A DNA stretch of 18,895 nucleotides from JBCCFX01 sp039029515 (GTDB lineage: Bacteria; Planctomycetota; Phycisphaerae; Phycisphaerales; SM1A02), in the NCBI GenBank assembly GCA_039029515.1, contig JBCCFX010000061.1:1-18895 (forward strand). The letters run 5' to 3'. Under the pieces are notes generated by a model. That model saw only the letters and a program-made list of their open reading frames with translations, made no database searches and had not been told where the DNA came from. Both the position numbers and the translations under genes were made by a program. This document shows, in pieces, positions 6,473 through 15,605 of the stretch. Numbering within the stretch: the first letter of the stretch is position 1; each line of letters starts with the position of its first letter.

Positions 6473-9400
6473 ATGCGAATCAACCGAGTAGGGACGTTTG
6501 GCGTCGGCTCATTGCTGCTGACCGCCACGATGCTTTCGGCGAATCAGGACCTGACGCCTGATCCGTTGCCGGTGACCAAGGGACAGCAGGCGAAGGGCGC
6601 AAGCAAAGCGCAGGCGATGGCCACCTTCCTGCAGAGCAACCCGGGTACCCGATTCACGTCATGGGAGACTTCCCAGCGCATCTGGGGCAAGTCCTTCGGT
6701 GGTGCGGCCAACCCGGTCGCCGCCGCGGAGCAGTTCCGCACGCAGCACACCGCCATGCTCGGTGTGGATGCTGCTGACCTCGTTCCTGATGTCAGCCAGT
6801 GGCGCGAGCAGGGGCATGTTCAGCCCGTCATGTTTGATCCGGTCATTGGTGACTACAAGTTCACCGCGGTGTACTACAAGCAGCAGCGCGATGGCGTCGA
6901 CGTCAACGGCTCGCGACTGACGGTGCTCGTCAGCAACGCAACGAACAAGATCGTGATGGTCAACCCCGACGTGCGTGAACTGGGCGATTTCCGCCCGCCG
7001 GCGCTCGCGGCTGAAGACACGTCCGTCACGCCGAAGATGCGACAGAAGGTTCGTAAGACGTACGGCAACCTCGCGATCATGCGACCAGAACGCAAAGAGA
7101 TCTTTGCGGGCGCGAATGTGAGTGAGAAGGTACCCGCGCGTCTGGCTGACGTCGTCCTGGTCACGGTTGGTCCCGAACAGTACCGCGTGGTGACCGACGC
7201 CGAGACAGGCGAGATTCTGCACTCCGAGAACCTGATCTGTTTCGGCGGCATCTCGGGTACCGTGGAAGGTCTCGTGACGTCCGGAATCGGCTCCGAACAG
7301 TGTGAGGATGAACTCGCCACGCCGCTGCCGTACCTCGAAGTGACGTCTGGCGGCAACTCAACTTTCACGGACGTCAACGGCAACTTCACGCTGCCGGGCG
7401 GCGCGCTTTCGACCGGAGCAACGCTGCGGGGCGAGTGGTTCGAAGTGATCGACTTCGCAACGTCGGTCGCGACTGAGTCGACCACGGCCAACCCTGCCGA
7501 CCTGCTCTTCAACAGCGCCAACACCGATCCGCTCATTCGGGCGCAGGTCAACACCTATGCCGACGCGAACCGCGTGCGTGATTACACGCTGTCGTTCAAC
7601 CCGGCGTATCCCGGTCTTCAAATCAACCAGTTCCCGATCAACGTGAACCGTACAGATAACTTCTGCCCGGGCAACGCGTGGTTCGATCCGACGGCGAACG
7701 GCGGCAATGGCTCGATCAACTTCTGTCAGGAAGGTGGCGGGTCGCCGAACACCGCTTGGTCATCCGTGATCATGCACGAGTACGGACACAACCTCGTGAA
7801 CAAGGCTGGAAGTGGCCAGGGGCAGTACGGCGAAGGGATGTCGGACTGCGTGCAGTCGTTGATCCTCAACACGAATCTCCTCGGCGTCGGCTTCTTTGGA
7901 AGCTGTGCACCGAACGACGCGCTCCGCGATCCGGTTGCGAACTTCCGCTCCTTCCCGTGCAGCGGTTCAAGCCACGACTGCGGTCAGCTCATCTCCGGCT
8001 GCGTGTGGGACACCATCCAGGCGATGGAAGCGGTTGATCCGGTCAACGGTCGCGCGATCGTCGGAAACCTGACGATCAACTCGATCCTGCTTCACTCCGG
8101 CAGCAGCATCGATCCGAGCATCACGACCGACTTCCTGACGCTCGATGACAACGATGGCGACCTGTCCAACGGCACGCCGAACGAAGCGCAGATTCTTGCC
8201 GGCTTCACGCCGCGCAACATGGCACCGATCCCCGCGCCGACCAACGACGACTGCGGCGACGCCATTGAGATCTGCCCGGGTGTTCCGGAGAGCGGCACGC
8301 TCATCGGCACCACCAGCGATGGTTCATCGTCATGCGGTGATACCGGCGGCGCATCGGACGCTTGGTTCGCGTACCGACCGATGTCCAACGGCACACTGAC
8401 GGCGTCGCTGTGCACCGGCACGGACTTTGACACCGTCATCTCGCTGCACACCGATTGTCCGGGTACGAGCTCGAACCAGCTCGCCTGTGACGATGATGGT
8501 TGTGGCTCGACCGGCGGTCCGTCATCCATCACCACGGCCGTCACGGCAGGTGAAACCTACTACATCCGTGTCACAGGCTGGCAAGGTGCGGTCGGCAACT
8601 ACACGCTGAACGTGACCGGCCCGGACTGTGAACCCATCGTGCCGCCAGCTCTCGCGGTGACGCTGCCCGATGGCGCTCCGGAGACGCTCATCCCCGGCGT
8701 GAGCACGCCGATGACCGTCCAGATCGACGATGGTGCGGAAGTCTTCAGCGGCAATGGTTCGCTGGTCTACCGATACGACGGCGGCAGCTTCCTGTCCGTT
8801 CCGCTCGCACCGCTCGGCGGCAATCTGTATGAAGCACTGTTCCCGCCGGCCGAGTGCGCATCGGTGCCTGAGTTCTACATCACCGCCGATGGCGATGGTG
8901 GCACGACGGTCAGCCTTCCGTTTGATGCACCTGCATCATTCCTCACGACGATTGTCGGCGTGAAGGAATTCAAGATCGATGACAACTTCGAGTCAGACCT
9001 TGGCTGGACCGCGATCAACAACGGCGCATCCAGTGGTGACTGGCAGCGAGGCATTCCGGTGAACGATCCGGGATGGGATCACGATCCGGTCAACGACGGC
9101 GATGGCAGTTCGCGTGCGTACATGACGCAGAACCAGACCGGCAACACCGATGTCGACAGCGGTTCCGTGACGCTCGTGTCACCCACGATCGACATGTCCG
9201 CGAGCGGTGCGTACACCATCAACTACCTGTACTACCTGAAGCTCACCAATGAAGACGGCACGGACCGGCTTCTCGTCGAAGCCAGCAGCAATGGTGATGC
9301 TGGTCCGTGGACGCAGGTGGCGCTGCATACGACCGATGGCGGCCTCATCTGGCGTGCCAACTCGATCTCGCAGTCGGACCTCGACAATGCGGGCGTCGTG

Positions 9401-9739
9401 CTGACGGCCAACATGAAGATCCGATTCACCGCCAACGACGGCGATGCCCAGAGCATCGTGGAAGCGGGCGTTGACGGGTTCATGGTCGATGTCGTGGATT
9501 GCAACGATGTCGTGTCCAGCGTGTGTGCAGCAGACTGTGCACCGGACAACGGTGATGGCACGTTCGGCAACAGTGTCATCAACATCGATGACCTGCTCGC
9601 CGTGATCAACGCCTTCGGTGGCACGGAAGAACGTTGCGATATCGCACCGGACAACGGTGATGGTACGTTCGGCAACGGCATCGTCAACATCGACGATGTG
9701 CTCGAGGTCATCAACGCCTTCGGTCCCTGCCCGGAATAA
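6473..9739 (+). CDS. Secreted gluzincin-like zinc metallopeptidase with PPC-like and dockerin-like domains
   Basis: The 1088-residue protein starts with a signal peptide (cleavage near A23). A propeptide-like region follows (about 45-250), reminiscent of FTP/PepSY inhibitory domains in its YY..Q.DGVDVNGSRLTV and VTDAETGEIL stretches. Residues about 250-325 look like a carboxypeptidase-regulatory/CNA-B beta domain (TDVNGNFTLPGG). The catalytic part contains HEYGH (435-439) and GEGMSD (453-458). H435 and H439 should bind zinc, E436 should act as base, and E454 is the likely third ligand. This arrangement resembles M36/M4-type gluzincins, although the segment between the motifs is short. Next come a PPC-like domain (about 591-718, NDDC...YYIRVTG), an Ig-like region (about 722-835), a jelly-roll/MAM-like region (about 838-1012) and the dockerin-like pair (1018-1087). 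It is probably exported and activated by propeptide removal. Substrate is unknown. Confidence 0.87.
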   Translation: MRINRVGTFGVGSLLLTATMLSANQDLTPDPLPVTKGQQAKGASKAQAMATFLQSNPGTRFTSWETSQRIWGKSFGGAANPVAAAEQFRTQHTAMLGVDAADLVPDVSQWREQGHVQPVMFDPVIGDYKFTAVYYKQQRDGVDVNGSRLTVLVSNATNKIVMVNPDVRELGDFRPPALAAEDTSVTPKMRQKVRKTYGNLAIMRPERKEIFAGANVSEKVPARLADVVLVTVGPEQYRVVTDAETGEILHSENLICFGGISGTVEGLVTSGIGSEQCEDELATPLPYLEVTSGGNSTFTDVNGNFTLPGGALSTGATLRGEWFEVIDFATSVATESTTANPADLLFNSANTDPLIRAQVNTYADANRVRDYTLSFNPAYPGLQINQFPINVNRTDNFCPGNAWFDPTANGGNGSINFCQEGGGSPNTAWSSVIMHEYGHNLVNKAGSGQGQYGEGMSDCVQSLILNTNLLGVGFFGSCAPNDALRDPVANFRSFPCSGSSHDCGQLISGCVWDTIQAMEAVDPVNGRAIVGNLTINSILLHSGSSIDPSITTDFLTLDDNDGDLSNGTPNEAQILAGFTPRNMAPIPAPTNDDCGDAIEICPGVPESGTLIGTTSDGSSSCGDTGGASDAWFAYRPMSNGTLTASLCTGTDFDTVISLHTDCPGTSSNQLACDDDGCGSTGGPSSITTAVTAGETYYIRVTGWQGAVGNYTLNVTGPDCEPIVPPALAVTLPDGAPETLIPGVSTPMTVQIDDGAEVFSGNGSLVYRYDGGSFLSVPLAPLGGNLYEALFPPAECASVPEFYITADGDGGTTVSLPFDAPASFLTTIVGVKEFKIDDNFESDLGWTAINNGASSGDWQRGIPVNDPGWDHDPVNDGDGSSRAYMTQNQTGNTDVDSGSVTLVSPTIDMSASGAYTINYLYYLKLTNEDGTDRLLVEASSNGDAGPWTQVALHTTDGGLIWRANSISQSDLDNAGVVLTANMKIRFTANDGDAQSIVEAGVDGFMVDVVDCNDVVSSVCAADCAPDNGDGTFGNSVINIDDLLAVINAFGGTEERCDIAPDNGDGTFGNGIVNIDDVLEVINAFGPCPE
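9524..9736 (+). repeat. Cys-framed dockerin-like module, copy 2 (two tandem units)
   Basis: C-terminal pair of the metallopeptidase: CAADC, two PDNGDGTFGN...NIDD units, then GPCPE and the stop. It differs from copy 1 at only a few residues (for example NSVINIDD in place of NGLVNIDD), so the copies are closely related. Confidence 0.85.
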
Positions 9740-9770
9740 GCCGGCATCGATGGTGTTCAGAAGCTTCTCC

Positions 9771-9803
9771 GCGCCCTCCGGCCTGACCGCCGGAGGGTGC
9801 TTT
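9771..9803 (+). terminator. Rho-independent-like terminator hairpin after the metallopeptidase gene
   Basis: CCCTCCGGC (9774-9782) pairs perfectly with GCCGGAGGG (9789-9797) across a 6-base loop. The stem extends by a G-T and two G-C pairs to about 12 bp. It is followed only by a short TTT, so termination strength is uncertain. It lies 32 bases past the stop codon and separates the peptidase from the next gene. Confidence 0.72.
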
Positions 9804-9871
9804 GATCCGGGGTCTTGAGACTAATCACGCAGCCGCGTTCGGTTGCAGTTCGAAGGAAGGGTTGAAAACGT

Positions 9872-11671
9872 ATGAATTGGCGTAACGCACTTCGGGGGTC
9901 AGCATTGGTGGTCGCGGGTCTGTTGACCGCGCACGGTGCACAGGCAAACAGTGATGTTCGAACGGAACTTGTCGTCAACGGACTGAACAGTCCGTTGTAT
10001 GTGACGCACGCACCGGGCGACACATCGCGCATCTTCATCGTGCTTCAGGGCGGACAGATTCGCGTCTATGACCTGGTCAATGAAACGTTGCTTGCAACGC
10101 CGTTCGTGACCGTGACGGGTCTGAGCTCAGGTGGCGAACGCGGCCTGCTCGGTCTCGCGTTCCATCCTGATTACGCCAACAACGGATACTTCTACGTCAA
10201 CTACACCGACAACACGGGCGGTGATACGGTGCTTCAGCGCTACACCGTCGACGGTGATCCCGCGACGTCAAACGTCGCTGACGCCAGCAGCGCCTTCAAG
10301 ATGCTCGAGATCGATCAACCGTTCTCGAACCACAACGGCGGCTGGATCGGCTTCGGACCGGATGACTTTCTCTACATGTCGACCGGCGATGGCGGCAGCG
10401 GCAACGATCCCGGCAACCGTTCGCAGGACACGACGAATCAGCTCCTCGGCAAGATGCTTCGCCTCGATGTCAATGGCGATGACTTTCCCGCCGATCCGAA
10501 TCGCAACTACGCCATCCCGCCATCGAACCCGTTCGTTGGCGTCTCCGGCGATGACGAGATCTGGTCATACGGCATTCGCAACGCATGGCGCAGCAGCTTT
10601 GACCGACAGACCGGCGATCTGTACATCGCTGATGTTGGCCAGGGCGCACGCGAAGAAATCAACGTGCAGCCTGCCGGAAGTGCGGGTGGCGAGAACTACG
10701 GCTGGCGTTGCCAGGAAGGCTCGCTGTGTACGGGACTCACCGGCTGCACCTGCTTCAGCGGCTCGCTGACGCAACCCGTTCACGAATACACGCACTCGGT
10801 CGGGTTCTCGATCACCGGCGGTTATGTCTATCGCGGTTCGGAAATCCCGGCGGTCAGCGGTCGCTACTTCTTTGCTGACTTCGTGGCCACCCGCATCTGG
10901 AGCTTCGAGTGGAACGGTGCCGGCGGCATCAACGACCTCCAGGACTGCACATCTTCGATTACGCCGTCACTCGAAGGATTGAACGTAAGTAACATCGCGT
11001 CGTTTGGCGAAGATGCCAATGGCGAAATGTACATCGTTTCGCTGGGCGGTTCGGTCTTCCGAATGCGCAGCGCGCCACCGTCGAATGATGACTGCACCTT
11101 CTCGGACCTCGTTTCACCGGGTTCTTGGGATTTCACCAACGTGAACGCTGCGCCGTCGTCGACCGTAGAACCGTGTGGCGACTTTGAGAGCGACGTCTGG
11201 TTCCGAATCGTCGTTCAGGAAGACTGCACGCTGAACCTCAATGTCTGCGATGCGGACTTCGATTCTGAAATCGCGGTGTACTCATTCAATTGCCCGACTG
11301 TCGACAACCAGGCATTGGCGTGCTCGGACGAAGACTGCGGGACATCGAGTTTGTCAGTCGCCGTCACCGGGCCGGCGCTGTATCGCATTCGTGTCGGCAG
11401 TGTCGATGGTGCTCAGGGGAACGGGACGCTCGTGGTGTCGTGTTCGAACCCCGCACCGTGCCCATGGGACTGTTCGCCGGACAACGGTAATGGCAGCTTC
11501 GGCAATGGCGTTGTGAACATCGACGACTTGCTGGAGATCATCAACTCGTTCGGTGAAGCCGGCGGTCCGTGTGACAACGCGCCGGACAACGGCGATGGCA
11601 CGTTCGGCAACGACATCGTCAACATTGACGACCTGCTTGCGGTCATCAACAACTTCGGCGACTGTCCGTAA
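9872..11671 (+). CDS. Secreted glucose/sorbosone dehydrogenase-type beta-propeller protein with PPC-like and dockerin-like domains
   Basis: The 599-residue protein has a signal peptide (likely cut after AQA, about residue 25). A beta-propeller of the glucose/sorbosone dehydrogenase (GSDH) family follows, about 30-375. Diagnostic segments are GGERGLLGLAFHPDY, NHNGGWIGFGPDDFLY (H154 matches the general-base His of soluble PQQ glucose dehydrogenase), GIRNAWRSSFDR (from 234) and IADVGQ (D254). Known relatives use PQQ and calcium to oxidise aldose sugars; cofactor and substrate here are inferred. A PPC-like domain spans about 402-520 (NDDC...LYRIRVG), resembling that of the upstream peptidase, and the dockerin-like pair covers 530-599. 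A GGAAGG lies 11 bases upstream of the ATG. The preceding hairpin suggests independent transcription. The convergent gene ends 10 bases downstream. Confidence 0.9.
   Translation: MNWRNALRGSALVVAGLLTAHGAQANSDVRTELVVNGLNSPLYVTHAPGDTSRIFIVLQGGQIRVYDLVNETLLATPFVTVTGLSSGGERGLLGLAFHPDYANNGYFYVNYTDNTGGDTVLQRYTVDGDPATSNVADASSAFKMLEIDQPFSNHNGGWIGFGPDDFLYMSTGDGGSGNDPGNRSQDTTNQLLGKMLRLDVNGDDFPADPNRNYAIPPSNPFVGVSGDDEIWSYGIRNAWRSSFDRQTGDLYIADVGQGAREEINVQPAGSAGGENYGWRCQEGSLCTGLTGCTCFSGSLTQPVHEYTHSVGFSITGGYVYRGSEIPAVSGRYFFADFVATRIWSFEWNGAGGINDLQDCTSSITPSLEGLNVSNIASFGEDANGEMYIVSLGGSVFRMRSAPPSNDDCTFSDLVSPGSWDFTNVNAAPSSTVEPCGDFESDVWFRIVVQEDCTLNLNVCDADFDSEIAVYSFNCPTVDNQALACSDEDCGTSSLSVAVTGPALYRIRVGSVDGAQGNGTLVVSCSNPAPCPWDCSPDNGNGSFGNGVVNIDDLLEIINSFGEAGGPCDNAPDNGDGTFGNDIVNIDDLLAVINNFGDCP
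11459..11668 (+). repeat. Cys-framed dockerin-like module, copy 3 (two tandem units)
   Basis: C-terminal pair of the beta-propeller protein: CPWDC, units PDNGNGSFGNGVVNIDDLL and PDNGDGTFGNDIVNIDDLL, then GDCP and the stop. It is the most divergent of the three copies but keeps every cysteine and the acidic loop residues. Confidence 0.85.
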
Positions 11672-11681
11672 TCACATCGCC

Positions 11682-14600
11682 TTACGGGGCGGTGCCAATC
11701 AATGATTCAATCGTGTGCCCGGCGCGTGCTTGTAACGCGTCGGGCCACGTTGTTTCTGCGGTTGCTTGTGCTTCACGGAGTACTTCCACGAGGAACATGG
11801 CGTATTCCTGCGTCGCCGAAGCACGTGGCTGCGCACGCATGACCCGCGACATCGCGGCTACGGTCTCGACCAGGACATCATCATCGCCGGCGGCGCGCGC
11901 CGCGCGCAAGCGGAGTTCCAGTCGAGGCCAGGTGACGCCAAGTGGAATTGTGGCATCAACGAGCGTGATCGCTTCCCGCGCCAACGAGTTCGCATCCGGA
12001 TCTTCGGTCAATGACAAGCGCCAGGATGCGCGGAGTCGGCTCGCTTCGGTGAACGCAGGATCGATCGCCGATATTGCTGCGAGCGATGCATCCAGTGCAC
12101 GAACGTCATGCCATTGGTCAGCGATCGCAGCGCGCGTGCCGTCCACGACAGCGCGATGCGGCGCATCGAGTCGTTCCACAAGTGTCTGGAGCTCCGATGC
12201 ACCGCGATCACGTGCCAACTCAGGCAGTGACGGCCCGATGAGCAACCAGAGCAACCGCGAGTCGACGTCAATCGTCTCCACGTCAGCGCCCAGATTCGTC
12301 CACAGCGATGCGGCATTGTTCAACGTGGCGGCCGCAATCACGCGACGGTCATCGGCGCGGCCACCATCGACGCAAGGCTGGATGAACCGGGATCGCAGTG
12401 ACGGTGTGATCGGGTAACGACCGAGCAGATACGCGATGTCTGCCGCACAATCCAGATCGACCGGCTCGGTGTCGGCCGTGATGACATTGGCAATGCCTTC
12501 TGCGCCGAGACGATTCCGAAGCGCACGCGGTGCATGGGTGGCAAAGACGTTGTGATTGTCACGATTCGGGGCATGGTCTGCGCGAAGCGTTTCGAGATTC
12601 GGGAACGTGGACCGGCGTGCGAGATACAAGTCGGTCCGGTGCATCAGGCCGATGGCCGCGTTGGATGCAGGCGCGAGTGCATCGTCGCCGGGGATGTCGA
12701 GTGGGGCATCGGAGGCAACGAAGAGCATCATCGATGGCGCGTTTGGCGGCACGTAGAGATGCACATGAGCAAAGACGTCGCCAACGGTTGCGACCAACGT
12801 CCGAAACAAGTCAGCATCCACGAAATGGCTGTCCATCCATTGCACGAAGATGCCGCCCTCCGTGAGTCGCGACTGCACGAGCGCCATGAACTCGCGCGTA
12901 TACAGATGTGACGCACCGGCGGTCCACGGATGGGACGGCTGCGATACCACGATGCCGTACGCTCGGGATGTCAACGCCAGCGCGCTGCGGGCATCGTTGG
13001 TCACGAGGTTGAGGCGCGGGTCTGACAAAGGATCATCGCGCCGACGATCGCCGATGAACTCGTTGGCATCCACAACCGCAGCTTCGATCTCCACCACATC
13101 GATCGTGCTGATACTTGAAGGAACGCCGGACACGGCGACACCGCCGCCGAGGCCGACGATGAGCATGTCACGTGCGTCTGGCCGAAGTGCTGCGGGCAGC
13201 GCGGTGAGCCATCGTTCATGTTCGAGTCCCGGAAGTCCGCCGCGCGCGGTGACGCCCGCTTCTGACATACCGTTGGAACGCACGAGAAACACGCCATCGC
13301 GTTCGAGGACGAGAATCGTCGCGGAGCGACCGACGTCGTAGAACACGATTTCGCCTTCGGTGCCCTGATTAGGCAACGGCGAAGACCGAAGAATCTGTTC
13401 CGGCCGTTGCGCCTGGAAGAACACCGCGATCAACGCGCCGGTCACCAGCGTGGCTGCAAGCCATCGACGGTCGGCGGCAGGTCGCATGAAGAACACCGCT
13501 AACGCGAGCCCGACGTTCAGCAGGACCGCGAGGCGCGCGGTGCCGCCAAAGTGCAACCACGGAATGATGAGGAAGCCCGCAAGCAGCGCTCCAACGATCG
13601 CGCCGACGGTGTTCCATGCGTAGACCTGGCCGGACGTTCGCCCGGAAGCCGATGCATCGTGCGTCAACAGACGGACGGCAAAGGGAAATGTGGCGCCGAT
13701 GAAGAGCGTCGCCGGCATCATCACCAGCGCTGCCAATCCGACGTTGGTCATAAAGCCGGCGGATTCGCCTGCACCAAGCGATGTCGCAAGGTCCGGCAAT
13801 CCCGCGAGGCCAAAGAACACACCAACTGAAGTCACCGCAATGCCAAGTTGTGTGATGATCAAACCGCGCCACGCAGTGTGTTCGGTTCGAGCGTACCGCG
13901 CTGCGATAGCGCTCCCGATCGCGATGCCGGCCAGGAAGCATGCGAGCATCGTGGCAAACGCGTAGACGCTCGCGCCAAGCAGATGGCCAAGAAGGCGCGA
14001 CCAGAGGACTTCATTGGTGAATGAGATCGCACCGGACACAAGCATGATCGGCAGGACGAGCGCCATGCGCGACCGATCAAACGGAACGGTCGACGTCTCT
14101 GCGTCTGACGTGGCAGACGGTGTCTCGACGAATTCTCCGTCAGTCGCCGTGGGCGGGGCGGGCCGGGCGATGATAGCCGCGAGGCCAAACACCACGGCGT
14201 TGATCGCGGCGCCGACGAGCACCGTGCCGAACAATCCCAGCGCGGGAAGCAACAGGAACGCGGCGACGAGTGTGCCGGCAACCGCGCCAGCCGTGTTCAT
14301 GGCATAGAGCGTGCCGATGCGCGAGCCGATCTGATGTTGATGATGCACGGCCGACCGCGCGAGCAACGGTAATGTTGCGCCCATGCTTGCGGTTGGGATG
14401 AGCAAGAGGATGAAGGCAACCACGACGTAGAAGATCGCACTGGTCGTGCCAGACGACGATGGGAGTTCTGCCTGACCACCGAGGATCGTGACCTGCAAAG
14501 AGCGCGCGGCGTGCAGGCCAAGTGGAACGAGCAGCGCTGCAATCGCGATCACGGCCTCGAGTATGCCGTACGTCAGAATCGGACGGCGAATCCGATGGAC

Positions 14601-14831
14601 GAATCGTGCGGCGATCGCAGCACCGAACGCGAGGCCGGCCATGTAGGCGGCAAGCACGGCTGCGACGGCGAGCTCCGCGGTACCGAACACGATGGAGAAT
14701 TGCCGCATCCACGCCGTTTGATACAGCAGCGCGGCAAAGCCTGAAAGCACGAAGCACAGCAGGACGCCGAGGTAGATTCGTCGTTCGCTCGGCGACGCAT
14801 CGGGAGTCGTGTTGGCGGTGGAATCGGTCAT
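11682..14831 (-). CDS. Fused multi-spanning membrane (MFS/SpeE-type) and spermidine-synthase-like protein
   Basis: The product is about 1049 residues. The first 470 or so hold two blocks of membrane helices, separated by an acidic linker near 230-245. The N-terminal SGFAALLYQTAWMRQF and GTAELAVAAVLAAYMAGLAFG segments are typical of bacterial fusions of an integral membrane domain with a spermidine-synthase-like domain. Residues about 490-720 form the Rossmann methyltransferase-like domain, with GLGGG (560-564) followed by DVVEIEAAVVDA for the nucleotide part of the cosubstrate. The following motif reads SQPSHPW (630-636), where relatives usually have SEPSNPW and true spermidine synthases an Asp. 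The last 330 residues are mostly soluble and unassigned. I chose the ATG at 14831; a TTG three codons upstream is possible and neither has a clear ribosome-binding site. Polyamine synthesis should not be assumed. Confidence 0.86.
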   Translation of the reverse strand: MTDSTANTTPDASPSERRIYLGVLLCFVLSGFAALLYQTAWMRQFSIVFGTAELAVAAVLAAYMAGLAFGAAIAARFVHRIRRPILTYGILEAVIAIAALLVPLGLHAARSLQVTILGGQAELPSSSGTTSAIFYVVVAFILLLIPTASMGATLPLLARSAVHHQHQIGSRIGTLYAMNTAGAVAGTLVAAFLLLPALGLFGTVLVGAAINAVVFGLAAIIARPAPPTATDGEFVETPSATSDAETSTVPFDRSRMALVLPIMLVSGAISFTNEVLWSRLLGHLLGASVYAFATMLACFLAGIAIGSAIAARYARTEHTAWRGLIITQLGIAVTSVGVFFGLAGLPDLATSLGAGESAGFMTNVGLAALVMMPATLFIGATFPFAVRLLTHDASASGRTSGQVYAWNTVGAIVGALLAGFLIIPWLHFGGTARLAVLLNVGLALAVFFMRPAADRRWLAATLVTGALIAVFFQAQRPEQILRSSPLPNQGTEGEIVFYDVGRSATILVLERDGVFLVRSNGMSEAGVTARGGLPGLEHERWLTALPAALRPDARDMLIVGLGGGVAVSGVPSSISTIDVVEIEAAVVDANEFIGDRRRDDPLSDPRLNLVTNDARSALALTSRAYGIVVSQPSHPWTAGASHLYTREFMALVQSRLTEGGIFVQWMDSHFVDADLFRTLVATVGDVFAHVHLYVPPNAPSMMLFVASDAPLDIPGDDALAPASNAAIGLMHRTDLYLARRSTFPNLETLRADHAPNRDNHNVFATHAPRALRNRLGAEGIANVITADTEPVDLDCAADIAYLLGRYPITPSLRSRFIQPCVDGGRADDRRVIAAATLNNAASLWTNLGADVETIDVDSRLLWLLIGPSLPELARDRGASELQTLVERLDAPHRAVVDGTRAAIADQWHDVRALDASLAAISAIDPAFTEASRLRASWRLSLTEDPDANSLAREAITLVDATIPLGVTWPRLELRLRAARAAGDDDVLVETVAAMSRVMRAQPRASATQEYAMFLVEVLREAQATAETTWPDALQARAGHTIESLIGTAP

Positions 14832-14855
14832 TCGCGGCAAGGCATGGTAGCGAGG

Positions 14856-15605
14856 TCACTCCGCATCGGTGCCGGCGTCCTCGCTGATCGATGCGGCGTC
14901 GTCGGATGTGGCCATGTCATCCTGGAGTTGACCGGCATCCATGGCCGCTTTGACGATCCACGCCGGGATCATCTGGATCATGCCGTCATCGCCGGGTTCG
15001 GCAAGGCACGGAAGCAGCGGCAACTCGAGCGTTGCGGTCGGCAGAAAGCCTCCGACGACGAGCAGGTTGAACGCGTAGACCGGCACATCCTCTGTGGTTT
15101 CCAGCGGGAGTTGCGTTCGGTGGTGCGGCACGTACCGATCATCGGTCAGCAACGCATCAATCGTCGCGGCAGCATCATCGGACAATGTGACGCGATAGTT
15201 GCCTGTGTCGTCCTTGAATCGCTCGAAGACATCGACAAGTAATCGTGGAACATCAAGGCCGCGCTTGTCGGCAACGAACGAACCGATGACGAGCGCCGGC
15301 GCGGTCGCGCCGGGTCGGGTGTAGAGCTTGGTATTTGCCATAACAGGATATGTCATGATGACGTCCGAGCGTGCCGCCGCCTCGCGAAGTGCGATGCGAT
15401 ACGCCGCGCGGTGGCGGAGGCTCATGACCGCGCTGAACGCGCATACGATGCCGATCGGCAAGCCGACGATCGTCGCGCTGAAGAGCACCGCAAAGATCCA
15501 GCGAAAGAACGGCTTCCGCCTGATCTTGGCGAAGAACGGTTCAAACTCCGGCGAGTCAAGAAACTCGAGGTAGAGCGATCGGATGAATTCGGGTCGCGTG
15601 TCCAT
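14856..15605 (-). CDS. Hypothetical protein with one membrane helix
   Basis: This 249-residue protein matches no family I recognise. It has an acidic, aromatic N-terminus (residues 1-25), a basic KIRRK cluster, one long hydrophobic segment (about 33-62), and a soluble domain of mixed alpha/beta character including TLSDDAAATIDALL and an acidic C-terminal tail (last 20 residues rich in D, E, S and A). The likely topology is a single-pass membrane protein. I prefer the ATG at 15605 (MDTRPEF), which has GGAG 5 bases upstream. An in-frame ATG at 15644 would add 13 residues and also has a GGGGAG, 4 bases away. It ends 24 bases before the spermidine-synthase-like fusion gene on the same strand, so the two are probably co-transcribed. 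Confidence 0.75.
   Translation of the reverse strand: MDTRPEFIRSLYLEFLDSPEFEPFFAKIRRKPFFRWIFAVLFSATIVGLPIGIVCAFSAVMSLRHRAAYRIALREAAARSDVIMTYPVMANTKLYTRPGATAPALVIGSFVADKRGLDVPRLLVDVFERFKDDTGNYRVTLSDDAAATIDALLTDDRYVPHHRTQLPLETTEDVPVYAFNLLVVGGFLPTATLELPLLPCLAEPGDDGMIQMIPAWIVKAAMDAGQLQDDMATSDDAASISEDAGTDAE

Noticed and set aside
6246..6561. Two small plus-strand open frames in the long intergenic region
   Set aside because: Both overlap the start of the metallopeptidase in another frame, have no convincing ribosome-binding site, and show no conserved motif.
9232..9747. 171-codon minus-strand open frame with Ser-rich repeats
   Set aside because: It is the mirror of the dockerin-like repeats; similar antisense frames at 5189-5515 and 11413-11652 arise from the same coding repeats.
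5277..11668. CRISPR-like or mobile repeat array
   Set aside because: The repeated DNA is in-frame protein module coding sequence with no regular short spacers, inverted ends or transposase.
11674..11697. Possible bidirectional terminator between the convergent genes
   Set aside because: The inverted arms are short and mismatched, and they overlap the 3' coding end of the minus-strand gene.
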